The translations under genes and the position numbers were made by a program. Positions 7,168 through 14,407 of a DNA stretch of 14,407 nt are shown piece after piece. Source of the DNA: Lachnoclostridium sp. UBA5890 (GTDB taxonomy: Bacteria > Bacillota > Clostridia > Lachnospirales > Lachnospiraceae); NCBI GenBank assembly GCA_002431395.1, contig DJEU01000037.1, positions 1 to 14,407 of the forward strand, written 5' to 3'. The stretch's first letter is position 1. Each line of letters opens with the position of its first letter. A model generated the notes under the pieces. That model was not told where the DNA came from. It saw only the letters and a list, made by a program, of their open reading frames with translations, and made no database searches.

Positions 7168-8052
7168 TCACTTCCTCTCTAAGGATTTCTTTTTTCCCGG
7201 GCGGACTTCAATCACCGTTACTTCCGGCCGGTTAAAAAACCGGAACGGCAGATGATGGGTTCCCAGTCCGCGGCTCACGATCATAAACGTCTCATTTTCT
7301 TTAAAAACACCCTCGTAATATTTTGGAAATAATCGGAAATCAGGGCCGATCACCCCACCGAGAAACGGCAGGATCATAATGCCCCCATGTAAATGGCCGG
7401 AAAGCACCAGATCCGGATTTCCATTATGGTATTTTGAAAAATACATCGGATTATGCGCAAGCAGAATTGTCACTTCGCCTTCCTTTTTCATGGGATTTCC
7501 AAGCATATTTTCAATCTGTTCCGATGTCGGAATTTTCCTTTTCCTTCCGCGGTGATAGCATTCCAGTGGAAGATCTAATCCATAAATCCGAAACTTTGTG
7601 GAATTTTTCTGCCATAAAGCAGACTGGTTTCGCAGCACAGCAACACCAATTTTTTCCAATTCTTTTATATACTGCTCGTACTCCGGCATGCGGATCTCAT
7701 GATTTCCCACTGCATAATAAACCGGTGCCATTTCCAGTAGTCTGCCACATAAAGAAAGAGCGGACTTGCATCCCTCTCCTTCCTTTACAGTCATGTCTCC
7801 TCCGATGCAGATGACATCCGGTTTTCCCTGTGCCACCTGTCTCAGAAGTTTCTCATTTTCTTTTCCATAAATCCAGCCATGCAGATCGGTCAGAAAAACC
7901 AGCCGCACCGGCTCTTTGCACGCCGCTTCCGGCAGAATCATTTCGTATTCGCTGCGGCATTTTGCATTCATTTCAAAATTTGCAAGATATCCATATACAA
8001 ATAATCCAACTAAGAGTACCAGGATTCCCGCTGCAAGCACATATCCAACCAA
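7168..8052 (-). CDS. Membrane-anchored calcineurin-like metallophosphoesterase
   Basis: A 294-residue protein with one N-terminal hydrophobic segment (about 3-23) followed by a binuclear metal phosphoesterase domain, probably outside the membrane or attached to it. The metal and catalytic blocks are complete: D56 and H58 in FLTDLHG, GGD (84-86), GNHE (116-119), H200 in LLAHNP, and SGHLHGG (218-224). This matches the YaeI/YkuE-like subgroup, whose substrates are poorly known and may include lipid or wall phosphoesters. It starts at TTG with GAGGG 6 bases upstream; a GTG at codon 5 is an alternative. It is 18 bp downstream of the phosphate transporter gene and 4 bp before scpA. The fold is certain; the substrate is unknown. 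Confidence 0.9.
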   Translation of the reverse strand: MVGYVLAAGILVLLVGLFVYGYLANFEMNAKCRSEYEMILPEAACKEPVRLVFLTDLHGWIYGKENEKLLRQVAQGKPDVICIGGDMTVKEGEGCKSALSLCGRLLEMAPVYYAVGNHEIRMPEYEQYIKELEKIGVAVLRNQSALWQKNSTKFRIYGLDLPLECYHRGRKRKIPTSEQIENMLGNPMKKEGEVTILLAHNPMYFSKYHNGNPDLVLSGHLHGGIMILPFLGGVIGPDFRLFPKYYEGVFKENETFMIVSRGLGTHHLPFRFFNRPEVTVIEVRPGKKKSLERK

Positions 8053-8058
8053 AACTGT

Positions 8059-8064
8059 CCCTCT
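8059..8064 (-). promoter_or_regulatory. Ribosome binding site for the TTG start of the phosphoesterase gene
   Basis: Reads AGAGGG on the minus strand, 6 bases before the TTG at 8050-8052. It lies in the 18-bp gap after the nptA-like gene. Confidence 0.65.
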
Positions 8065-8070
8065 CTCTGC

Positions 8071-9708
8071 TTATACTTCTTCTTCGTCCTGCTCAGCAAA
8101 TGCGATATTGACACCATGATCTGCCACACGCTCCAGATTACTCAAAAGATCGGAAAAGATCATAGCGGCATGTGGTTCACATTTATTATTTGCCAGACGG
8201 TTTACATGCTTTTTCTGGAATTTCTTTTCCATTTTATCAATCTCATCTTCCAACTGCATGATCTCAACGGCATGCGTCTCATCTCCGGAAACAAATTTCT
8301 TGATTGAAAATTCCAATAATGTGCATACCTTTTCGTATAATTCCATCAATTCATTGGTTGCTTTTTTACTAAACTGCAGATCTGCTTTGCGCATCGTCTT
8401 GGCAAAATCCGCGATATTTTCCGCATGGTCGCCGATTCTCTCGATATCGTTGACCACATGGAACATAGCTCCCAGTTCTTTCCGGTCCTGAATCGGAAGG
8501 GACAACTGGTTTGCCCGGACAAGATAATTGGAAATTTCTGTATTTAAGAAGTCAATTACTTCTTCTTTCTTATACACTTCTTCCAATGCTTTCTCGTCTT
8601 TTTCCATCAATGCTTTCATCGAACGTTTTAAGTTATTGACTGCCATCGTTCCCATACGCTCCGTCTCATGGATCGCCTGAGGAAGGGCTGTCGTTACGTT
8701 AAAGATCGAATGATTGCCGATATATTTGAGTTCCAGGCCATGTACTTCTTCGTCCTCGCCCTTTACAAGCCATCTGGTCAGTTTGATCAGATACTTACTG
8801 AACGGGAACAGAATGATTACCTGGGAAACTTTCAATATGGAGTTAATATTTGCCACATCACGACCCGCACGAAGTCCGGCATCCGCAATGGATGCGGTCA
8901 GACCGTGGATGGCACTGCGGATTGGATTTCCTGCCACTGCCAAAAGAATCATAACGATCACCGTTCCGATCACATTAAATGACAAATGGATCAAAGCTGC
9001 ACGTTTTGCATCTTTATTACCGCCAAGACTTGACAAAACGGCAGATCCGCACGCACCGATATCACATCCCATAATGATGTAATAACAAATGTCCGGATGG
9101 ATCAGTCCGGAAGAGGCCAATACGATCAAAATACCTACCGAAGCGGAGGCACTCTGTAAAATCGATGTCAGCACAAAACCGATGAGAACGGCCAAAAACG
9201 GATTGGTAACACTTCCAAACAATATTTTTACTGCCGCAAACTGGTTCAAATGTTTTACCGACGAAGAAAGGGTGGACATTCCGAAAAACAAAATACCAAA
9301 ACCCAGTACCACTTCACCGACTCGCTTTGCCATTGGCTTTTTGATAAACATGACTAAGATCACACCGGCAATGATAAAAAATGGTGCAATCGCATCTAAC
9401 TTAAACGAAATCAGCTGGCCTGTCACGGTCGTACCGATATTGGCACCCATGATCACACCGACAGACTGTGATAATTTCATAATACCACTATTTACAAAGC
9501 TGACTACCAGTACGGTCGTCGCATTAGAAGACTGGATGATACCGGTAAATACAATACCGAGAAGAAGTCCCATAATTGAACTTTTTGTCAGTTTTTCAAG
9601 TACATCTCTCATCTTCTGGCCGGCTACTTTCTGTAATCCATCGCTCATAAGATTCATTCCATATAAAAACAAACCAACACCGGCTAAAATAGACAATACT
9701 AATTCCAT
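8071..9708 (-). CDS. Na+/phosphate cotransporter family protein with C-terminal PhoU-like domain
   Basis: A 545-residue inner-membrane protein. The first about 310 residues hold two inverted Na/Pi-cotransporter repeats, each with the QSS/QSA motif: IIQSSNATTVLVVSFVNSG (58-75) and ILQSASASVGILIVL (183-197). GANIGTTVTGQ (88-98) and GCDIGACGSAVLSSLGG (214-230) are the matching re-entrant segments. After a short charged linker (315-330) comes a helical PhoU-like domain with two metal-binding style blocks, NDIERIGDHAENIADF (420-435) and NLERVADHGVNIAFA (524-538). The architecture matches the NptA/YjbB family, which moves phosphate with sodium, in some cases outward. The ATG at 9708 has GAGGA upstream. 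It begins a four-gene packed group after an 86-bp gap. Transport direction cannot be told. Confidence 0.92.
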   Translation of the reverse strand: MELVLSILAGVGLFLYGMNLMSDGLQKVAGQKMRDVLEKLTKSSIMGLLLGIVFTGIIQSSNATTVLVVSFVNSGIMKLSQSVGVIMGANIGTTVTGQLISFKLDAIAPFFIIAGVILVMFIKKPMAKRVGEVVLGFGILFFGMSTLSSSVKHLNQFAAVKILFGSVTNPFLAVLIGFVLTSILQSASASVGILIVLASSGLIHPDICYYIIMGCDIGACGSAVLSSLGGNKDAKRAALIHLSFNVIGTVIVMILLAVAGNPIRSAIHGLTASIADAGLRAGRDVANINSILKVSQVIILFPFSKYLIKLTRWLVKGEDEEVHGLELKYIGNHSIFNVTTALPQAIHETERMGTMAVNNLKRSMKALMEKDEKALEEVYKKEEVIDFLNTEISNYLVRANQLSLPIQDRKELGAMFHVVNDIERIGDHAENIADFAKTMRKADLQFSKKATNELMELYEKVCTLLEFSIKKFVSGDETHAVEIMQLEDEIDKMEKKFQKKHVNRLANNKCEPHAAMIFSDLLSNLERVADHGVNIAFAEQDEEEV

Positions 9709-9794
9709 CGTTTTCCTCTTTTCTGAATTTCATCTCTTTTTTAACGTCGTATATTTCTACTTTAATATAATTTTGGAACAAATACAAGATTTTT

Positions 9795-11183
9795 TTAAAA
9801 TATTTCTTCACACAAGAGGGAAATCCCCCTCTTTATCGTCTCTGTATCAGGCACTGCAAACCCAAGTAAAAACGCAGGTTTTCCTACCTTGTCTGCGTTC
9901 TTGTAATACGCCGACAACGGCCGCAGATAAATTTCTTTTTTTTCTGCTTCCTGTATCATCTGCTCTTCCTTTTTTCCGGTCAGCACTTCTGCAATTACAT
10001 AAAGCCCCGCATAATCACCATGCACCTTAACTTTTTCCGGATATTTCTGCAGTTCCGACAGCATGACATCGTGCTTTTCCCGGTAAATCTTTCGCATCCG
10101 GTTCAAATGTTTATCAAAATGCCCTTCTGCCATAAATGTCGTTACGATCTGCTGGTCGAGACGGGAAACCGGGCAATTATATGCACCGCATTCCCGGTGA
10201 AAGACCGGAACCAGTTCTTTGGGCAGCACCATGTACCCAAGACGCAGTGCCGGTGTGATCACTTTGGAAAAAGTACCGATATAGATCACTTTTCCTTCCG
10301 GATCGAGACTCTGCATCGCCGGAATCGGCTTTCCCTTATAGCGGTACTCACTGTCGTGGTCGTCTTCGATCAGATATCGTCCCTCTTTTTCTCTTGCCCA
10401 TTTTAACAAATGCTGCCTCTCCGGTGCCGGCATTACCGTACCAAGGGGAAATTGATGGGAAGGTGTCAGATAACAGAGACTGGTCTGTGCCCGGTCAAGT
10501 TCTTCCGGCGTGATCGTTTCTTCCGCAATCTCCACATTCACAATACCAAATCCATACGAGGCAAAAATCTCTTTCGCGCGGACATACCCCGGCTCTTCAA
10601 AAGCAATCTTTCCGCTTTTTCGAAATAATACAGAAAGAAGCTGCAAAAGATAACCGATTCCCGCGCCGATCACGATCTGCGAAAGTTCGCACTGCACCCC
10701 ACGCGACCGGTAAAGGTATTTTGCCACCTGACTGCGAAACTGCCTGTCTCCCTGCGCATTTCCGGAAGACAAAAAATCTTCCCTGTCCATCACATTTCTG
10801 GCGATAGAACGAAATACCGCATAGGGAAAATGACTGCTGTCCACTTCATCGGGATTAAAATTATATTTCCAGCAAACCGGTGTATTCTCTTCTTCCGGAA
10901 CCGGACTTTCTTCTTTGCTTCCACTATACTCCCGGATATAAGTAATTTCATTGACATAATAGCCTTTCTGGGCGACAGCATAAACATATCCTTCCGCGAC
11001 AAGCTGCTCATACGCGGTGTCCACCGGATTTCTGCTCACAAGAAGCGAGGCCGCCAATTCTCTAGCCGAAGGTAATTTTTCCCGGTAAGAAAGACGCCCC
11101 TGCATGATTTCTTCTTTTATATATTCATAAATTTGTTGGTATAACGGTTTTCCCGATTCATTGTCCAAAGAAAAGACCAGCAT
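9795..11183 (-). CDS. MocR-type regulator: GntR winged helix fused to an aminotransferase-like domain
   Basis: A 462-residue transcription factor of the MocR/PdxR group. Residues 1-75 form a GntR winged helix (PLYQQIYEYIKEEI, LPSARELAASLLVSRNPV, YEQLVAEGYVY). Residues from about 105 form a fold-type I aminotransferase-like domain that binds PLP: LTPSHQFPLG (239-248), LIEDDHDSEYRY (271-282), and the lysine K307 in IGTFSKVITPALRLGY. Known members sense PLP or an amino-acid adduct and control vitamin B6, GABA or taurine genes; pdxS and pdxT are not next to it, so its target is unknown. Its start lies inside the last 26 bp of ribF, with GGAGG a rather long 12 bases upstream, which suggests translation coupled to ribF. 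It could autoregulate or act elsewhere. Confidence 0.93.
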   Translation of the reverse strand: MLVFSLDNESGKPLYQQIYEYIKEEIMQGRLSYREKLPSARELAASLLVSRNPVDTAYEQLVAEGYVYAVAQKGYYVNEITYIREYSGSKEESPVPEEENTPVCWKYNFNPDEVDSSHFPYAVFRSIARNVMDREDFLSSGNAQGDRQFRSQVAKYLYRSRGVQCELSQIVIGAGIGYLLQLLSVLFRKSGKIAFEEPGYVRAKEIFASYGFGIVNVEIAEETITPEELDRAQTSLCYLTPSHQFPLGTVMPAPERQHLLKWAREKEGRYLIEDDHDSEYRYKGKPIPAMQSLDPEGKVIYIGTFSKVITPALRLGYMVLPKELVPVFHRECGAYNCPVSRLDQQIVTTFMAEGHFDKHLNRMRKIYREKHDVMLSELQKYPEKVKVHGDYAGLYVIAEVLTGKKEEQMIQEAEKKEIYLRPLSAYYKNADKVGKPAFLLGFAVPDTETIKRGISLLCEEIF

Positions 11184-12042
11184 TCTTTTTATCCGCCTCC
11201 ATTTGGTGCATCAATTGTTCCAGACCGGCAAACTTGCGCTCTCCGCGCAAAAAACTGCAAAGTTCCACCTGTATTATTTTTCCATACAAGTCACCATCAA
11301 ACTGCAGCAGGCAGGTCTCCACTCCAACTTGGTTTTCTCCCGGTATCGTAGGCTTTACACCAAGATTGGTAACGCCATAATACTCCCTTCCATCGACTGA
11401 TACTTTCGAAGCGTACACGCCAAACGGCGGAAGTATTTTTCTGGCATCCGGAATCTGATTTGCCGTCGGCATATCCAGGGTGCGGCCGATCTCATTGCCA
11501 TGGACAACCTCGCCCTGCACCATGTATGGCATTCCCAGAAGTTCATTGGCAAGCGGCAGATCTCCCTTCGCCAATGCCTCGCGGATCCGGGTACTGCTTA
11601 TGATCTCATCGTACATTTTTTTCTTCTTTACAACGATACAGGTAATCCCCGCTTCATTTGCTAATTTTTGTAAAACTTTCACGTCGCCGGCGCGGTCTTT
11701 CCCAAAATGGAAATCATCGCCGACACAGATGACTCTGGCATCACACTGCCGAACCAGTATCTCCTCAAAAAATTCTTTGGGAGTCATCTCTTTTAACGCC
11801 TCATCGAAAGGACACTCGACATAGGTGTCAATCCCCAGTTTCTCAGCTTTGGTTCGTTTTTCTTCCGGCGATAAGATGTACGGCGCCTTGGAAAAAGCAA
11901 AGGTAAAAAGCACTTTATTACAGTCGGAAAAACTCGAGATCTCTTCAATCAGACTCTGATGTCCCCGGTGAAGACCATCAAATTTGCCGATACAAACAGC
12001 GCTGTTTTTCAGCTGATAAGGTCTTTTGTTAATTACTATCAT
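11158..12042 (-). CDS. ribF: Bifunctional riboflavin kinase / FAD synthetase
   Basis: Converts riboflavin to FMN and then FMN to FAD, both using ATP, in the cytosol. The 294 residues fit the bifunctional type. The N-terminal nucleotidyltransferase half has VCIGKFDGLHRGHQSLI (16-32), VGDDFHFGK (107-115) and ISSTRIREAL (148-157). The C-terminal flavokinase half has GRTLDMPTAN (186-195), PPFGVYASKV and GVTNLGVKPTI (223-233), with the likely catalytic glutamate E242 in VETCLLQFDGD. The ATG at 12042 follows AAGGAG, 18 bp after truB. The 3' end overlaps the start of the MocR-type regulator by 26 bp. No FMN riboswitch is present, which fits internal placement in a housekeeping operon. Confidence 0.97.
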   Translation of the reverse strand: MIVINKRPYQLKNSAVCIGKFDGLHRGHQSLIEEISSFSDCNKVLFTFAFSKAPYILSPEEKRTKAEKLGIDTYVECPFDEALKEMTPKEFFEEILVRQCDARVICVGDDFHFGKDRAGDVKVLQKLANEAGITCIVVKKKKMYDEIISSTRIREALAKGDLPLANELLGMPYMVQGEVVHGNEIGRTLDMPTANQIPDARKILPPFGVYASKVSVDGREYYGVTNLGVKPTIPGENQVGVETCLLQFDGDLYGKIIQVELCSFLRGERKFAGLEQLMHQMEADKKNAGLFFGQ

Positions 12043-12060
12043 GATTCTTTCTCCTTCCCG

Positions 12061-12975
12061 TCATGCTTCCGTATGAGGGAAAAACATTTTATCATTCACA
12101 AACACATTCTGCCCGGCATCCCATCGGTAAATGGCATAAAAACGATCTTTCGTATCGTACATACGCACTCTTTTTCCTTCTTCTGTGGGAATATTTCCCC
12201 GGCAGAATCCGGCATTTACTTTGTTGCCGTTCTGCAGATAACTGACCGCTTTGTCTGCCACTACGATCTTGCCATAGGCTTCAAACAATTGATCCACCGG
12301 CAGGATAAAAGGTTCCAGTTCCTTTTCCTTTTGCAATGCCTCGATGCGTTCTAATGTCAGCGCATCCTCAATCTGAAACCGGTCAACCTGCGTACGTACC
12401 AGAGATGCCATCGCCGCACCGCAGCCTAATTTTTCTCCGATATCCTGACAGAGTGTACGGATATAGGTTCCTTTTGAACAGGTTACTTCCATCGAAAATT
12501 CATTGTCTGCAAGAGTAATGTCACGGATGTCGCAAGTGTAAATGTGTACCCTTCTTGCCTTCCGTTCGACCTCTTTGCCCTGTCTTGCCAGCTCATATAA
12601 CCGTTTTCCATTGACTTTAACAGCCGAGTACATCGGCGGAATCTGCTCATAGTCTCCCAAAAAAGAAGCCACGGTCTCCCGAATCTGCTCTTCGGTTACC
12701 TGCACTTTCTTTTCTTCCAAAATCGTTCCGGTCAGATCCTGCGTGTCCGTCTGCACACCAAGGCGCACGACAGCGAGATATGTTTTTTTCTTATCGGTCA
12801 GTAATTCACACACTTTGGTCGCCTTTCCCAGACAGACCGGCAATACCCCGGTCGCATCCGGATCCAGCGTTCCCGTGTGTCCAATCTTTCTCTGGTGCAG
12901 AATACCGCGAAGTTTTGCTACTACATCATGAGATGTATAGCCTTTTTCTTTATATACATTGATAATTCCGTCCAC
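12061..12975 (-). CDS. truB: tRNA pseudouridine(55) synthase
   Basis: Makes pseudouridine at position 55 in the T-loop of tRNA. It has 304 residues. The catalytic motif GHTGTLDPDATGVLPVCLGKATK (32-54) contains the nucleophile D38. YSAVKVNGKRLYELARQG (116-133) and CSKGTYIRTLCQDIG (about 166-180) are further family blocks. A C-terminal domain from about 225 (PUA/TruB-C-like) is moderately conserved. Translation begins at a GTG (12973-12975); the nearby ATG at 12977-12979 is out of frame. It sits 13 bp after nrnA and 18 bp before ribF, the common Firmicute order, so it is co-transcribed with both. Confidence 0.97.
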   Translation of the reverse strand: MDGIINVYKEKGYTSHDVVAKLRGILHQRKIGHTGTLDPDATGVLPVCLGKATKVCELLTDKKKTYLAVVRLGVQTDTQDLTGTILEEKKVQVTEEQIRETVASFLGDYEQIPPMYSAVKVNGKRLYELARQGKEVERKARRVHIYTCDIRDITLADNEFSMEVTCSKGTYIRTLCQDIGEKLGCGAAMASLVRTQVDRFQIEDALTLERIEALQKEKELEPFILPVDQLFEAYGKIVVADKAVSYLQNGNKVNAGFCRGNIPTEEGKRVRMYDTKDRFYAIYRWDAGQNVFVNDKMFFPHTEA

Positions 12976-12982
12976 GCATCTG

Positions 12983-12987
12983 CCTCC
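12983..12987 (-). promoter_or_regulatory. Ribosome binding site for the GTG start of truB
   Basis: GGAGG on the minus strand, 7 bases before the GTG. It sits in the 13-bp gap after the nrnA stop and supports GTG, not the out-of-frame ATG three bases nearer, as the start. Confidence 0.8.
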
Positions 12988-12988
12988 G

Positions 12989-13936
12989 TTATTTTCCTTG
13001 ATTTAACTGTTTTTCAATATGTTCTGTCAGGTTATTGATCACATCATAGGAGGAACCTTTAATCGTACAGCCGGCCGCTCTTACATGCCCGCCACCGCCA
13101 AAAAAGACCGCAATTTTACTTACGTCCACAATCTGATTGGAACGCATACTCACTTTAAATTCCAATGGTTCTTTTTCCGACAACAAAACAGCCACTTCGA
13201 CTCCCTGCGTCGTACGCAGTTCATCAATGATTCCATCAAGGTCGGAAGATTTTGCTCCATAAAAATCCATCATCTGCTTTGTAACGACCGATACGATACA
13301 TCTGCCATCCATCACACGGATGCTCTCTAACAGGCAGCGTCCCATGATCTGCAGCTGGCGGTACGTTTTCATATAAAAACTTTCGTCAATGATCTTCCCA
13401 AATGGGATTCCTTTTTCCACCAAGTTTCCCGCAGTCTCCATCGTTTTCTTCGAAGTATTCGAATGTTTAAACACACCGGTGTCATGAATGATTCCGGTAT
13501 AAAATGCAGTCGCACTAAATGTTCCGATTTTGTCCATCGGCAGAAGCTCACACAGGATTTCACACGTGGAAGAAGCATCTGCTTTTACAATATTTTCCTT
13601 TGCAAAATTCGTATTGCTGATATGATGATCCACGCAAAACGTATCCGCAGCGTTTTCAAATACGCTCTGTGCCTCTCCCAAACGGTCGATGGAACCGCAG
13701 TCGAGCGCAATAAACAGATCATACTTGTCTGCTTTTTCTGACATTGCCTCGTCGATTTTCAAATAATCAAATGCCTCCGGAATTTCCTCCAGATACACAC
13801 AGACTTTCTTTTCCGGATAATGGTCCGCAAGATACCCAAAAAGTCCCATACACGATCCTACACAATCGCCATCCGGGCGCACATGACCGCCAATGGCGAT
13901 CGTATCTGCACCTTCTATCTTTTCTATGAATTTCAT
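12989..13936 (-). CDS. nrnA: Bifunctional oligoribonuclease / PAP phosphatase (DHH-DHHA1 phosphoesterase)
   Basis: Breaks down very short RNAs (nanoRNA) to nucleotides, and in related enzymes removes the 3' phosphate of pAp. The 315 residues match the family. The N-terminal DHH domain carries the manganese ligands: H18, D22 and D24 in GHVRPDGDCVGS, D79 in ALDCGS, D103-H104-H105 in CVDHHISN, and D152 in IIHDTGVF. The C-terminal DHHA1 domain has the GGGGH signature (280-284) continuing into VRAAGC, which grips the substrate. The ATG overlaps the rbfA stop by 4 bases (ATGA) and has AAGGAG inside rbfA. The rbfA-nrnA-truB order is typical of Clostridia and Bacilli. Functional detail is taken from characterised family members. 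Confidence 0.95.
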   Translation of the reverse strand: MKFIEKIEGADTIAIGGHVRPDGDCVGSCMGLFGYLADHYPEKKVCVYLEEIPEAFDYLKIDEAMSEKADKYDLFIALDCGSIDRLGEAQSVFENAADTFCVDHHISNTNFAKENIVKADASSTCEILCELLPMDKIGTFSATAFYTGIIHDTGVFKHSNTSKKTMETAGNLVEKGIPFGKIIDESFYMKTYRQLQIMGRCLLESIRVMDGRCIVSVVTKQMMDFYGAKSSDLDGIIDELRTTQGVEVAVLLSEKEPLEFKVSMRSNQIVDVSKIAVFFGGGGHVRAAGCTIKGSSYDVINNLTEHIEKQLNQGK

Positions 13937-14295
13937 TTTGACTCCTTATGATTTACTTCATCAATTTTTTTCGACATATTGACACCATATTCAATGGATT
14001 CGTCCAATATAAATGTCAATTCCGGTGTATTTCGAAGATTCATGCGTTTTGCCAGCTGCATACGGGCAAATGCCGCACTCTTTCTCAAACCTTCCATCGT
14101 TTTTTCCTTCTCTTCTTCATTTCCAAATACACTGATAAAAATTTTGGCAAATTTCAAATCCGGAGTAACCTCCACTGCCATAACCGAAGTGAGCGGATGG
14201 ACACGCGGATCTTTGATATCCTCGCGGATGATCTGGCTCATCTCACGCTGTACTTCGCTGTTAATACGGATATTTTTAACACTATTTTTTTTCAT
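13933..14295 (-). CDS. rbfA: 30S ribosome-binding factor
   Basis: KH-like assembly factor that binds the immature 30S subunit near the 5' helix of 16S rRNA and helps its final maturation, especially in the cold. It has 120 residues, normal length. RINSEVQREMSQIIREDIKDPRV (10-32) and the C-terminal LRNTPELTFILDESIEYGVNMSKKIDEV (87-114) are the family signature. The ATG at 14295 follows AAAGGAG. It overlaps nrnA by 4 bp and begins the minus-strand block within the window. infB, which normally precedes it, would be beyond the right edge, but a repeat and a hairpin lie in between. Confidence 0.97.
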   Translation of the reverse strand: MKKNSVKNIRINSEVQREMSQIIREDIKDPRVHPLTSVMAVEVTPDLKFAKIFISVFGNEEEKEKTMEGLRKSAAFARMQLAKRMNLRNTPELTFILDESIEYGVNMSKKIDEVNHKESK

Positions 14296-14313
14296 GTCTT
14301 TTCTCCTTTAGCA

Positions 14314-14345
14314 CGAAAGCAACTGCGTTTCCACAGTTACTTTCG
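14314..14345 (-). repeat. Inverted repeat upstream of rbfA
   Basis: CGAAAGCAACTG (14314-14325) and CAGTTACTTTCG (14334-14345) pair at 11 of 12 positions around an 8-base loop. It lies just upstream of the rbfA ribosome binding site. In the minus direction there is no U-run after it, so it is not a typical terminator; an mRNA leader stem-loop or processing site is possible. The pairing is seen; the role is inferred. Confidence 0.5.
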
Positions 14346-14363
14346 GATTTTCTGCTATCTATT

Positions 14364-14407
14364 GTAACTATTCAGGACGCCCCTCCCCCACATTCGCATT
14401 TCGAACA
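14364..14407. repeat. Palindromic intergenic repeat, copy 3 (cut by the window edge)
   Basis: GTAACTATTCAGGA (14364-14377) is identical to the core of copy 2 and, inverted, to the right arm of copy 1. It is followed by a C-rich module (14379-14390) and then CATTCGCATTTCGAACA. On the opposite strand this module resembles the GC-rich stretch at about 44-67, and the last nine bases, TTTCGAACA, equal the first nine of the window. The second arm of this copy would lie beyond the edge. Confidence 0.7.

Noticed and set aside
9709..9794. Promoter or terminator in the 86-bp AT-rich gap before the nptA-like gene
   Set aside because: The best -35/-10 pair is about TTGTAT, 17 bp, TAAAGT, which is weak in such AT-rich DNA, and there is no GC-rich hairpin. 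A start of transcription here is possible but unsupported.
9089..10030. Long plus-strand open frame of 313 codons
   Set aside because: It is antisense to the Na/Pi cotransporter and the end of the MocR gene, both of which have clear family motifs; the translated product shows no recognisable domain.
1..14407. Circular molecule, from the identical nine bases at both ends
   Set aside because: Nine bases are far too short for an assembly overlap, the gene content is chromosomal housekeeping, and both ends lie in a dispersed repeat that explains the identity.

Overview
The window looks like an ordinary chromosomal stretch from an anaerobic Firmicute, most likely class Clostridia and plausibly Lachnospiraceae. 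The grounds are moderate GC content, strong AGGAGG-type ribosome binding sites, close gene packing, the scpA-scpB and rbfA-nrnA-truB-ribF gene orders, and the style of the proteins. The genus cannot be fixed from sequence alone. There are thirteen protein genes, twelve on the minus strand and one on the plus strand, and no rRNA, tRNA, CRISPR array, transposase or phage gene.

Left block (165-4421, minus strand, read right to left): purM-purN-purD-glyA. Three enzymes of de novo purine synthesis are followed by serine hydroxymethyltransferase, which makes the glycine PurD consumes and the one-carbon folate that feeds PurN. A strong promoter (TTGACC, 17 bp, TATAAT) lies just upstream of purM and shows that the 341-residue purM start is right.

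Middle (4422-5726): a divergent intergenic region with back-to-back promoters, then a single plus-strand gene for an orphan DRE-TIM aldolase-like protein of unknown substrate. A perfect 15-bp palindromic repeat sits in its predicted 5' leader. The gene ends at a compact terminator region shared with the converging scpB.

Right block (5727-14295, minus strand, read right to left): rbfA-nrnA-truB-ribF-mocR is tightly packed with overlaps or gaps below 20 bp. After an 86-bp gap come nptA (Na/Pi cotransporter with PhoU-like domain), a membrane-anchored metallophosphoesterase, scpA and scpB, again with gaps of 3-18 bp. The first four belong to the usual ribosome maturation / nanoRNA / tRNA modification / flavin neighbourhood, normally downstream of infB, which would lie beyond the right edge. 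ScpA and ScpB are the condensin partners of SMC.

The most unusual content is a family of small palindromic intergenic repeats sharing the core GTAACTATTCAGGA. There is one copy after glyA, one in the aldolase leader and one before rbfA. The outermost two also share a GC-rich module and a TTTCGAACA motif that reaches both edges of the window, so the window probably ends inside two copies of a longer repeat. I see no convincing new defence, mobile or biosynthetic system here; the repeat family and the orphan aldolase are the best candidates for follow-up.
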